64,000 bases of DNA from Oryzias latipes (taxonomy: Eukaryota; Chordata; Actinopteri; Beloniformes; Adrianichthyidae). The notes beneath the pieces were generated by a model. That model was not told the DNA's origin. It saw only the letters and a list, made by a program, of their open reading frames with translations, and did no database searches. The position numbers were made by a program, and so were the translations under genes. Where the stretch lies: contig NC_019880.2 in assembly GCF_002234675.1 (NCBI RefSeq), forward strand, positions 20,885,789-20,949,788, in the 5' to 3' direction. Every line of letters begins with the position of its first letter. Position 1 is the stretch's first letter. Below, piece by piece: positions 24,636 to 35,769 of the stretch.

Positions 24636-27600
24636 TCAGAGTGGTATCATGAGCAGCTCTTCCAGCCTCGCAGTCACGTCCTGCAGCTGCATCCTGTTGG
24701 CCAGCCTTCGCCTGTGCCGCCTCTGCAGCAGCTGCTCCTCGGTGCTCCGCAGCAGCTCTGCAGCTCGGCATGCTGGGAGCTCGTGCCGGTCCTCTGCCGT
24801 GCGGCCGCTGCGCCCCGCTTGGCGTTCAGTCTGCAGCTTGACCAAACACACGGCAGTGATGGGAGGCGAGGAGAGGAAGCCCCAAGAGGAAGACGAGGAG
24901 GCTCCCCGTCCACCGTCTCCACGTTTCCGCTCCGCACGACTGTTCTGTGAATACGCGAAGAGAAAAATCGCTTTAAAATGCAGCAGACCTAGTCTGCCCC
25001 CCTCAGCAGAAAAGGCCCCCCCTCAGTCCACAGCATTGGCTGAAATAAAATCACATTTCTGTCAGAGAATAAACCCTGTTTGGTGTCAAACGCAGAACAG
25101 AGTTGAGATGGGATCTATGGCTCTTTGGAGGGAGCTGAATCTTTTCAGAGAGTCATTCAAATGACTGGCTCTTTGGCTCATTTCATATTTAGTCACTTTT
25201 AAGAAGCCAGTCTGGACTTTATTCCTTTTGTCCTGGAAATAATCACAGGGAGGATTGATGGGCTGAGATCTGGATCAGAATAATTCAAACTCAGATTTCC
25301 TACCTGTAATTCAGTTAGCTTTATTTATTTGTGTGGACAAGATGTTAAAGTCATGGTAAATATTCCACTTCCATATCCTCTGAGTTGACAGCAAGATCAC
25401 TATGTAGCCTTTGTAAAAAGAGTGCGTTTGTGTACTTTGAGTTGTGTCACTACTGCAACAGCTAAACCGGGTCTGCAACCTAACGCTAAAACAACCATTC
25501 GGTCCAGTTTCTCACTAACTTACTTTTTTGTTTGCTTATTTAGTTATTCAAACTTGCATAGTCAATATTGTCATGGGTCATATGTTTTAATGGAGGGCAG
25601 TGGGAAGGGGGAAGGGTGGGTTGGGTTTTTACTGTAATGTGTGTTTTCTGTTTTTAATGTTAAAGCGCTTCGAGCTGCGCAACATGCATGAGAAGCGCTA
25701 TTTTATAAATAAAGTGGGATCTGATTTGATTTGATACCCCTGAATGCACCACACTGTTTATAAAAATGCACTTTATTTGTGTTTTAGTGCTTATTACACC
25801 TTTTATTTGTAACACGTAGCTTTGAAATATTGACAATAATGAAATTCCATTATTTTATAAGGCCGTGTAACAATGTTGATTTCTTTTACTCTGACAGAAG
25901 CAAACACAAGTTCCTTTCCAGAATCAAAGTCTGATGCAGCAGATGTTCTTGCAGTTCCCTTTATAGCACGATTCTGTCCTTGAAGAACTTCTGAACACAT
26001 GAAGATAAGGACATGTGCTGGAAACTTATTGTAATCAACAGTTCTTACAATAGATGGAATCTATAGAAACCTACCATTGATACAAAACACAAATCAGGCT
26101 ACTTTAAAGCTCCACGCCAAAGCTTCTGGTGAAGATTTTTAACTAAACAGCAAAACTCAAAAACTCCTGACTTCAAGTCCAGAAAGACGACTGGGCTGAC
26201 TGGTTCCCAGTCCGTCCCGGCTCGATAAGGAGCTGTTTAAGAGATTTGGTTCATTTGCAAACGTCACATCTCCATAAAAGCTTCATGGTTTTTAACTCCA
26301 AAACCTGAACCACTTTTAGAAAATATTGGAGTTTGTGACGTAATTTACTGCTTAACTTTTTACTTTAACATAAGATGAACCAAATGACGAAGCGATTGCT
26401 GTCCTAACAGAACCACGTCAACAGCCTTCAGTTAAAGCCTGCAGTTTATTTTCACTCAAACGTCTGCAAGAACGCCACATAAATGCCACACACCTGTTCA
26501 ACGCTCAAAAGCAAACCCTCCAGTTTCTCCCAGGCCTGGTTTCCATGGCAACAAGCCGTCGTGCTCCTACTGGGGGTTTGTGAAGACGGCTCGCCATGAG
26601 ACTCTTTCAGATGACACTGCACCACACTGTCCTAAAGGAGGGAAATCAGGGAAGATCCAAAAGGAGTTTTAGCTACACAACATAACACACTACAATTTGT
26701 TTAAACACTTAAAAATTAACCCACTACGCAACACAATAACTCACAACACCACAGAATAACTCAACAACACAATAACTCACAATACTTAAACTCAAAACAG
26801 AAGTATATATACAATGGAAGTGCTTTTATTCGGAAATTTCCTCTGGTCTAAAACATCAGTAATCACGTCTCCAATAGGGTTCATGAGATCGTCCAGACAT
26901 TCTCCTGCAGCTTCTCTCCCACACGGCTCACAGAGAGAGCAGAAGGTTCTATCTGGTTCCAGAGAAAAAACTTCCAACTGGTTCCAGAAAACGTTCAAAC
27001 TGGTTCCAGAAAACATTCGAACTGGTACCAGAAAATCTTTATAACTGGATCCAGAAAACGTTCTACCTGGATCCAGAAAACGTTCTAACTGGATCCAGAA
27101 AACGTTCTAACTGGATCCAGAAAACGTTCTAACTGGTTCCAAAAAACATTCAAACTGGTTCCAGAAAACATTCAAACTGGTTCCAGAGAATCTTGTAACT
27201 GGTTCCAAAAAAAGGTTCTACCTGGATCCAGAAAAGGTTCAAACTGGTTCCAGAAAACATTCGAACTGGTTCCAGAAAATCTTTATAACTGGATCCAGAA
27301 AACGTTATACCTGGATCCAGAAAAGGTTCTAACTGGTTCCAAAAAACGTTTAAACTGGATCCAGAAAACGTACAAACTGGTTCCGGAAAACGTTTTATTT
27401 GGGTCCAGAAAACATTCAAACTGGTTCCAAAAAACATTCAAACTGGTTCCAGAAAATCTAACTGGATCCAGAAAACCTAACTGGATCCAGAAAACCTACT
27501 AACTGGTTCCAGAAAACCTTCTCACTGGTTCCAGAAAACGTTCAAACTGGTTCCAGAAAACATTGAAATTGGTTCCAGAAAATCTAACTGGTTCCAGAAA

Positions 27601-30600
27601 ACGTTCAAACTGGTTCCAGAAAACGTTCAAACTGGATCCAGAAAACGTTCTAACTGGTTCCAGAAAACGTTCAAACTGGATCCAGAAAATTTTTATAACT
27701 GGATCCAGAAAACGTTCAAACTGGTTCCAGAAAACATTCAAACTGGTTCCAGAAAACATTCAAACTGGTTCCAGAAAACATTCAAACTGGTTCCAGAAAA
27801 TCTTCTAACTGGTTCCAGAAATCGTTCCAACTGGTTCCAGAAAACATTCAAACTGGATCCAGAAAATCTTTATAACTGGATCCAGAAAACGTTCTAACTG
27901 GTTCCAAAAAACGTTCAAACTGGACCCAGAAAATGTTCTAACTGGATCCAGAAAACGTTCTAACTGGACCCAGAAAACGTTCAAACTGGAACCAGAAAAT
28001 CTTTATAACTGGATCCAGAAAACGTTCTAACTGGTTCCAAAAAACGTTCAAACTGGTTCCAGAAAATCTTCTAACTGGTTCCAGAAATCGTTCCAACTGG
28101 TTCCAGAAAACATTCTGAGCTTTCAGGAGCTCCCCAGATACAGGATCTTGCTCCTCCATTCGCCCTTGGTGTTGCTGCTTCTCATTGGATTGGGTGATCA
28201 GCAGTGGGAGGGGTTCTGAAAACTGGTCCAGTCTAGAGGAACAGGACTGGACCCCTCTGGTCTAGAATCTCTCCCCTCACTTGTTTGGCCGTGGGGGAGG
28301 GTTTAGAGCCATTAATTCATTCAGGGCCTCAAAGCAGCCAGCTGATATTCCAAATATTGCTTCACCCGAGTGTAAAATGTGTTTTGTGTTTCAGAGAGTA
28401 ACTGTTCCATACCATCCAAGTCCAGAAGACTTTCTCTTCCTCTTTCCACCTCACATATAATTCTAGAAGACCACAGAGTTTCTGCAAACCAGCCAAGTCC
28501 TACAGCAGAGAACAGCACAAGAATGCAACTGTCACTGATGGAAAATGAATGTCAGGAAGTGATCAAGCACAAAATACTGCTCCTGCACAGGACACACCAG
28601 GGAAAACCAGAAGCTCAGACTGTACATTTTCTTTTCTGGTCCAATTAGGCCAGACTCCTCCAAACAAATAAAAAAGTAGCAACGTAAGTATTTTAGGAAA
28701 TGATTTCCATCAATTAGCGGAACAGACAAACAGCAGCAAAGGCTTCATTTTGGGACTGTGGTCAAATGAAGCCTCTGCATTCTGAAAAAATACAACATAT
28801 CCATGAAATAAAAAGGAAAAGTTTAGCCAAGAATTTACATCAAGTCTAAAAATCCTTCAGGCTGGATTTCATCCGTGTGACATTCCTGTTCTTCATGGTT
28901 CTCTTGATCTGGATCAGATTTACTGTGACATCAAAACATGGAGAACTGCTGCCGACAGACAGACTTCCGCATTGAAGCATCGTTTTAAACTTCATTCTTT
29001 AATAATTGGATCAAGTCATTGAAGCAAATCTACTCTTTCTGCTTCGAATCCTTTAATGTGATCTCGAGGACTTTAGAAATGCATGTATTTAGAAACATGT
29101 ATTTTATGAAGTACATTTGATCTTTTGTCAGAAATATTGCCGAATTGTTGCACAGAGTCATTTTTAGATCAGATCCCATGCTTACCTTCTGCAGCGCTTC
29201 AGAACTTTGGCCACTAGAGTCACATGACCAAACACTCGCAGAAAGAACCTGGAAAAAAAAGATAACTATAGAAGACAAGGCTCCAATTGTTTACTTGTAC
29301 AGGGGTCGACCTCTGATCAGAGGCTTGTAGGACCAATTTCCGTCTTGCCCCCCCCCCATGTGTCAAAGTGTCCTCAAGCAAGACACTGAACCCCACCTTG
29401 CCTCTGGTGGAAGGTTAGCGCCAGTGTTCAGCAGATGAGCCGCCACCAGTGTGTGAATGGGAGGATGGTCTGTGACTGTAAAGCGCTTTATAAGTAAACG
29501 CCATTGACCACTGACCACTTACCAAAGTGTCCTTGGGCAAAACACGGAAACCCACGTTGCTCCTGACTGTTACAGGTTGGTGCCAGTGGAGCAGCCATCA
29601 GTGTGTGGGTGGGGGATGGGCTGAGATGATGGAGTCGGGACTGAGATGATGGACTCGGCACTGAGGCCATGGACTCGAGACAGAGGCCATGGACTCGAGA
29701 CAGAGGCCATGGACTCGAGACTGAGATGATGGACTCGAGACTGAGATGATGGACTCGGGACTGAGATGATTGGCTAAGGACTGAAGCGATGAACTCGGGA
29801 CTGAAGCGATGAACTCGGCACTGAGGCCATGGACTCGGCACTGAGGCCATGGACTCGGCACTGAGGCCATGGACTCGGCACTGAGGCCATGGACTCGAGA
29901 CAGAGGCCATGGACTCGAGACAGAGGCCATGGACTCGGGACTGAGATGATGGACTCGAGACTGAGATGATGGACTCGGGACTGAGATGATTGGCTAAGGA
30001 CTGAAGCGATGAACTCGGGACTGAAGAGATGAACTCGGGACTGAAGAGATGAACTCGGGACTGAGGCCATGGACTCGGCACTGAGGCCATGGACTCGGCA
30101 CTGAGGCCACGGACTCGGCACTGAGGCCACGGACTCGGCACTGAGGCCACGGACTCGAGACAGAGGCCACGGACCCGAAACAGAGGCCACGGACCCGAAA
30201 CAGAGGCCACGGACCCGAAACAGAGGCCACGGACCCGAAACAGAGGCCACGGACCCGAAACAGAGGCCACGGACTCGGGACTGAGGCCACGGACTCGGGA
30301 CTGAGGCCACGGACTCGGGACTGAGGCCACGGACTCGGGACTGAGGCCACGGACTCGGGACTGAGGCCCCGGACTCGGGACTGAGGCCCCGGACTCGGGA
30401 CTGAGGCCACGGACTCGGGACTGAGGCCACGGACTCGGGACTGAGGCGTTGGACTCTGGACTGAGGCCATGGACTCGGGACTGAGGCCATGGACTCGGGA
30501 CTGAGGCCATGGACTCGGGACTGAGGCCATGGACTCGGGACTGAGGCCATGGACTCGGGACTGAGGCGATGGACTCGGGACTGAGGCGATGGACTCGGGA

Positions 30601-33600
30601 CTGAGGCGATGGACTCGGGACTGAGGCCATGGACTCGGGACTGAGGCCATGGACTCGGGACTGAGGCCATGGACTCGGGACTGAGGCCATGGACTCGGGA
30701 CTGAGGCCATGGACTCGGGACTGAGGCCATGGACTCGGGACTGAGGCGATGGACTATGGACTGAGGCGATGGACTCGGGACTGAGATGATGGACTCGGGA
30801 CTGAGGCGATGGACTCGGGACTGAGGCGATGGACTCTGGACTGAGGCGATGGACTCGGGACTGAGGCGATGGACTCTGGACTGAGGCGATGGACTTAGGA
30901 CAGGGATCCTCAGCTTCCTCCTCTGAGGAAGTCCTGTTTTGTTCACACCACAAAGCTGACCCACCAGGTCGTCCATGAAGTCTGTGCACAGAAAGTCTCG
31001 TCTATCTGCTCGTAAAACTGTTCACCGCCGCCTCTCCCACCCCGCTTTTTATGAGTGAATTTTGGACGATGACTTTTTTACTCCATACGCTAGCAAGAGC
31101 TGTCGGTATTCAGTGACTTCATGAAACAAAGGTGCATCCGTTGTTGTACACAGCACAGTGTCTTTGTAATACAGTGACGGGCCGCTCACATGAAGCAGAT
31201 GTGGTCACCATGAAAACAGGGTGCTGTGGGTCCAAACAGTTGATTTTCTCTGCATCACTTCCAGCAGAGCTGCCCGCTCCCAGAGATGGAAGAGGCCTCA
31301 CCTTGTAAAGGGCTCCAGTTCGCACACGGAGCAAGGAAAGCAGGCTTCGTCGTTGGTGTCTTAAACTCCCAAAGAGCCAATGAAGTCTTCTCAGGGACGC
31401 AGCATCAAACTGGAGCTCAGGGCAAAGCTTGGACTTCACCTAAAACACAAAAGGTGTAAAAAATATTACTGAGCGGAGACTTTATCAAACCAGAAAGGTG
31501 TAATGCATAGACCGGGGTCGGCAACCTGCGGCTCTCTGTGGTTTTATAAAATAACTGTTATGTTCTTACATCGTTGTGACGCCTTTAACAGTGTTGGGAC
31601 GTGCCAGCAGGCAGGAGGAAGAGAGCAGCGTGAACGTGTGGAGGGGGTGTGTCTACAGCTGTGAACGCCAGAGTTTTTTTTTTATGGGATGGAAAGTTCT
31701 TCTAAAAAGACACAGGGAATTAAAGCCTCATCATGCAGAATATCTTCGGCTCGTCTGTCCACCAGCTGTTGTATTTTTGTGAGCAGATCTGAACCAGAAG
31801 CGGGTCGGAACCAGGCGAGCTGCTCGTCCCTGGAACGGCTCCCCTGAGCTGACGACTACGGTCGGCAAGCAGGAAACAGGAAAGGTTCATAAAAATCATT
31901 TAAAAAATAAAACAATAAATAAAATAAAACAAAAAACTGACCGGCTGTTTATTAGGTTTAAAAAAATAAAATCTGAATGTAGACATTTTCTGAGTAAAGT
32001 TCTATGTGACTCCCGGTGTCCCAACAATGTCATCCAAATGGCTCTTTGAGTGGTAAAGGTTGCCGACCCCTGCCATACACAGTGATGCATTCTTACCAAA
32101 ACGGGCGTCAGTAGCATCTTGTCTAGCTGTTGAACTTGATGGACTAACAGTTTCTCAAGACTTCCTGTAGCGAGGAGCCAGCCCGATGCCAGAAGAAGGT
32201 CTCTGCAGGAGAAACTTCCTCCATCGGCCTCATCCTGAAGCATCCAGGGAGCGTGGTATCCAGTCTGCCACAGACCGGCAGCGACCAGCTTCCTGCGATC
32301 TGAATCACACCAAGAAAACTTCTACTGATGCACAAAAACCGTGTCTGAATATGCAAAGCAGGACAAAGGATTTCATGATGAAAAAGACAGTGTTCCTAAA
32401 AAATGACAAGACAATTAGTTAGAACTGAAAGATTGAAGCATTTTAAAATGATTAAAGGGTCTGGAGGTGTGTGTGTGGCTGAAATGACGCTGATGAAACT
32501 GAGTGGAGGATAAGAAATGACAAGAGATGAAATAATAAATAAGAAGCTGTTCAGAGAAACTGAATGTGTGGAAAAGAGGCAAAAAGGGAGTGAAGATGGA
32601 TAAAGACGTGTGGAAACAGGGAAAATAGACAGGAAAGAAAGCTGTAGGGCTGATGAGGGAGGCAGGAGGAAGAGCAGAAGATGAGGAGGATGAGGCAGGA
32701 GGAAGAGCAGAGGAAGATGATGAGGCAGGAGGAAGAGCCGAGGAAGATGATGAAGGGCAGGAGGAAGAGCAGAGGAAGATGATGAGGCAGGAGGAAGAGC
32801 AGAGGAAGATGATGAGGCAGGAGGAAGAGCAGAGGAAGATGATGAAGGGCAGGAGGAAGAGCAGAGGAAGATGATGAAGGGCAGGAGGAAGAGCAGAGGA
32901 AGATGATGAGGCAGGAGGAAGAGCAGAGGAAGATGATGAGGCAGGAGGAAGAGCAGAGGAAGATGATGAGGAGGCAGGAGGAAGAGCAGAGGAAGATGAG
33001 GAGGAGGCAGGAGGAAGAGCAGAGGAAGATGAGGAGGAGGCAGGAGGAAGAGCAGAGGAAGATGATGAGGCAGGAGGAAGAGCAGAGGAAGATGATGAGG
33101 AGGCAGGAGGAAGAGCAGAGGAAGATGATGAAGGGCAGGAGGAAGAGCAGAGGAAGATGATGAGGAGGCAGGAGGAAGAGCAGAGGAAGATGATGAAGGG
33201 CAGGAGGAAGAGCAGAGGAAGATGATGAGGCAGGAGGAAGAGCAGAGGAAGATGATGAAGGGCAGGAGGAAGAGCAGAGGAAGATGGTGAGGCAGGAGGA
33301 AGAGCAGAGGAAGATGATGAGGCAGGAGGAAGAGCAGAGGAAGATGATGAAGGGCAGGAGGAAGAGCAGAGGAAGATGATGAGGAGGCAGGAGGAAGAGC
33401 AGATGAAGATGATGAGGAGGCAGGAGGAAGAGCAGATGAAGATGATGAAGAGGCAGGAGGAAGAGCAGAAGAGGATGAGGAGGCAGGAGGAAGAGCAGAG
33501 GAAGATGATGAGGCAGGAGGAAGAGCAGAGGAAGATGATGAAGGGCAGGAGGAAGAGCAGAGGAAGATGATGAGGCAGGAGGAAGAGCATAGGAAGATGA

Positions 33601-35457
33601 TGAAGGGCAGGAGGAAGAGCATAGGAAGATGATGAAGGGCAGGAGGAAGAGCAGAGGAAGATGATGAGGCAGGAGGAAGAGCAGAGGAAGATGATGAAGG
33701 GCAGGAGGAAGAGCAGAGGAAGATGATGAGGCAGGAGGAAGAGCAGAGGAAGATGATGAGGAGGCAGGAGGAAGAGCAGAGGAAGATGAGGAGGAGGCAG
33801 GAGGAAGAGCAGAGGAAGATGATGAGGCAGGAGGAAGAGCAGAGGAAGATGATGAGGAGGCAGGAGGAAGAGCAGAGGAAGATGATGAAGGGCAGGAGGA
33901 AGAGCAGAGGAAGATGATGAGGAGGCAGGAGGAATAGCAGATGAAGATGATGAAGAGGCAGGAGGAAGAGCAGAGGAAGATGATGATGAGGCAGGAGGAA
34001 GAGCCGAGGAAGATGATGAAGGGCAGGAGGAAGAGCAGAGGAAGATGATGAGGCAGGAGGAAGAGCAGAGGAAGATGATGATGAGGCAGGAGGAAGAGCC
34101 GAGGAAGATGATGAAGGGCAGGAGGAAGAGCAGAGGAAGATGATGAGGCAGGAGGAAGAGCAGAGGAAGATGATGAAGGGCAGGAGGAAGAGCAGAGGAA
34201 GATGATGAGGCAGGAGGAAGAGCAGAGGAAGATGATGAAGGGCAGGAGGAAGAGCAGAGGAAGATGATGAGGCAGGAGGAAGAGCAGAGGAAGATGATGA
34301 AGGGCAGGAGGAAGAGCAGAGGAAGATGATGAGGCAGGAGGAAGAGCAGAGGAAGATGAGGAGGAGGCAGGAGGAAGAGCAGAGGAAGATGAGGAGGAGG
34401 CAGGAGGAAGAGCAGAGGAAGATGATGAGGAGGCAGGAGGAAGAGCAGATGAAGATGATGAGGAGGCAGGAGGAAGAGCAGATGAAGATGATGAAGAGGC
34501 AGGAGGAAGAGCAGAAGAGGATGAGGAGGCAGGAGGAAGAGCAGAGGAAGATGATGAGGCAGGAGGAAGAGCAGAGGAAGATGATGAAGGGCAGGAGGAA
34601 GAGCAGAGGAAGATGATGAGGAGGCAGGAGGAAGAGCAGAGGAAGATGATGAGGCAGGAGGAAGAGCAGAGGAAGATGATGAAGGGCAGGAGGAAGAGCA
34701 GAGGAAGATGATGAGGCAGGAGGAAGAGCAGAGGAAGATGATGAGGAGGCAGGAGGAAGAGCAGATGAAGATGATGAGGCAGGAGGAAGAGCAGAGGAAG
34801 ATGATGAGGAGGCAGGAGGAAGAGCAGATGAAGATGATGAGGAGGCAGGAGGAAGAGCAGATGAAGATGATGAGGAGGCAGGAGGAAGATAGGAGAAGCC
34901 GAAAGTGAAAGACTGAGGACTGTAGGCGTTCAGCCTCCTCGGGGGGGGGTTACGTGGAAACAAACATCTGCACTAAAGTCAGATTTCTCAGTCCGGCCTT
35001 CTGCCAGCAGTAACTGCAGCTGAAAATGAGGTCAACCTCACTGACCCGCCTTCAGATGTTCCTGACCCGTGGAGGAAACGGTTCCTGTGGCTAGGATCAG
35101 GTTTTCCACGAGCTTCCAGAACTGATCCTCCTGGAAACACAAGCAGAGGCTGATTTAGTCAGTTCTGTTGATGAACGTCCAGTAACAGCAGCCTTCCGCC
35201 TGCAAACTTCAGAGAAACTCTTCAGCCTGCAGGAGGTGAGGACTGCTCTCACTTACGCTGAAATGCAGCCTTTAAAAAGCTCATAGCTGTAAACTAAACA
35301 GAGCAGAACAAATATGCCGACATACGTCCAGCCGTCCACCAAACTTGGCCTGTCTAAACGCCTCCGGAGTGGGAACGTCGCTCAGACCGGAAGTCAGCAA
35401 AAGTCTGCAGAGGGTCTGGATCTGCTGCTTCACTTCCACAGCGACACCCCGCTGCAT
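24636..35457 (-). CDS. tedc1: tubulin epsilon and delta complex protein 1
   Basis: Eight minus-strand exons join in phase: 35457-35326, 35130-35046, 32299-32097, 31439-31302, 29248-29186, 28481-28413, 26631-26494, 24830-24636 (stop). The total is 1023 nt, 340 residues. An in-frame TGA four codons upstream of the ATG fixes the start. Landmarks resembling human TEDC1 (C14orf80), from memory: PTPEAFRQAKF near the N-terminus; RDLLLASGWLLATG; LRRLHWLFGSLRHQRRSLL; LELYVRWKEEEKVFWTWM; then a coiled-coil-like C-terminus (AAELLRSTEEQLLQRRHRRR, LQDVTARLEELL). TEDC1 binds TEDC2 and delta/epsilon-tubulin and is needed for stable centriole triplet microtubules. All donors and acceptors are GT/AG; exon 3 uses the acceptor ttcag|AT, and the last acceptor (ctgcag|ACT) has a weak pyrimidine tract. 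Introns 2, 4 and 6 are filled by minisatellites. No exon is long enough to stand out as an ORF, so the gene is easy to miss. Confidence 0.87.
25640..25738 (+). mobile_element. LINE/SINE 3' tail fragment in tedc1 intron 7
   Basis: AAAGCGCTTCGAGCTGCGCA, GAAGCGCTATTTTATAAATA and a terminal TGATTTGATTTGAT repeat form the typical 3' end of fish retroposons. Truncated. Confidence 0.5.
26950..28118. repeat. 22-bp minisatellite, ~50 copies, in tedc1 intron 6
   Basis: Unit ACTGGTTCCAGAAAACGTTC plus AA, with variants (GGTTCC/GGATCC/GGACCC; some units extended by 1-2 bases as ...AATCTTTATA). Because 22 is not a multiple of 3, every frame cycles through the same 22 codons. The unit lacks stops in several frames, which gives spurious ORFs (FWNQFERFLEPV type). 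Confidence 0.95.
29310..29615 (+). mobile_element. SINE fragments next to the 20-bp minisatellite
   Basis: Shares CTTGCCTCTGGTGGAAGGTT and CTGTGACTGTAAAGCGCTTT with 15,225-15,455. A second partial copy at 29,520-29,615 repeats CCTTGGGCAAAACAC and GGTTGGTGCCAGTG. Confidence 0.55.
29620..30905. repeat. 20-bp minisatellite, ~63 copies, in tedc1 intron 4
   Basis: Unit CTGAGGCCATGGACTCGGGA with variant blocks (ggacccgaaacagaggccac repeated at 30,172-30,270; tgagatgatggactcgaga; aactcgggactgaagcgat). It is strikingly length-stable. All three minus-strand frames stay open (331-400 codons, SPWPQSRVHGLSPESMASVP type), because a 20-bp unit shows the same 20-codon text in every frame. Confidence 0.96.
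31513..32072. mobile_element. hAT-like nonautonomous element in tedc1 intron 3
   Basis: Ends CGGGGTCGGCAACCTGCGGC and GTAAAGGTTGCCGACCCCTG are inverted repeats. The flanks gcatagac and ccatacac match at 6 of 8 positions, fitting an aged 8-bp target duplication. No intact transposase. Confidence 0.65.
32650..34895. repeat. purine-rich 30/33-bp minisatellite in tedc1 intron 2
   Basis: Unit GAGGCAGGAGGAAGAGCAGA GGAAGATGAT (30 nt), with 27-, 33- and other 3n-length variants (AAGGGC insert), over about 2.25 kb. The + strand is almost pure purine. The unit length keeps frame, so the C/T-rich minus strand carries an 855-codon ORF and the + strand many RQEEEQRKMM ORFs. These are not considered genes. 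Confidence 0.96.
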
Positions 35458-35672
35458 CACGGTACCGATTCAGAACCGGCACAGTACGCGCACAGGCTGG
35501 ACGACTTCACACATTTTACACCCCAAATCCAAAAGCCGTGAGGGACTGTTTTCCTGCTGTCTCTCTTCCTCTTTTCCCTCCTCTCCTACTTTAAATTCTT
35601 GAGGTATGTCGACGGTGGCAACCGGTGCTACCAGCGCCCCCTGCTGTTCCGGAGGGGAACCGCCACATGTTT

Positions 35673-35673
<1 letters not shown>

Positions 35674-35729
<56 letters not shown>
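35674..35729. repeat. (AAT)n microsatellite
   Basis: About 18 AAT units upstream of tedc1, seen directly. Confidence 0.95.
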
Positions 35730-35769
35730 TACAAACCAAGTTAGGGCTAGCAAACATTTAAAATGTGCA

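Noticed and set aside
24573..25164. Plus-strand ORFs of 125 and 188 codons
   Set aside because: Antisense to the last tedc1 exon, which has a coiled-coil frame in phase with upstream exons. The plus frames are low-complexity Ser/Cys/Arg shadows.
26792..28159. Several ORFs reading FWNQFERFLEPV on minus and NWFQKTFKLVPE on plus
   Set aside because: Product of the 22-bp minisatellite in tedc1 intron 6.
29488..30989. Three overlapping minus-strand ORFs of 331-400 codons (SPWPQSRVHGL type)
   Set aside because: All three frames are open with the same peptide because the unit is 20 bp. This is a tandem array in tedc1 intron 4, not a gene.
32280..32320. Alternative tedc1 exon 3 acceptor atcgcag|GAAG
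   Set aside because: It breaks the phase with exon 2; the upstream acceptor ttcag|AT keeps the frame.
32396..34963. 855-codon minus-strand ORF (and a nested 391-codon one), Ser/Leu/Pro-rich
   Set aside because: It is the pyrimidine strand of a 30/33-bp minisatellite inside tedc1 intron 2. A C/T-rich strand has almost no stop codons. No domain, and the flanks are non-coding.
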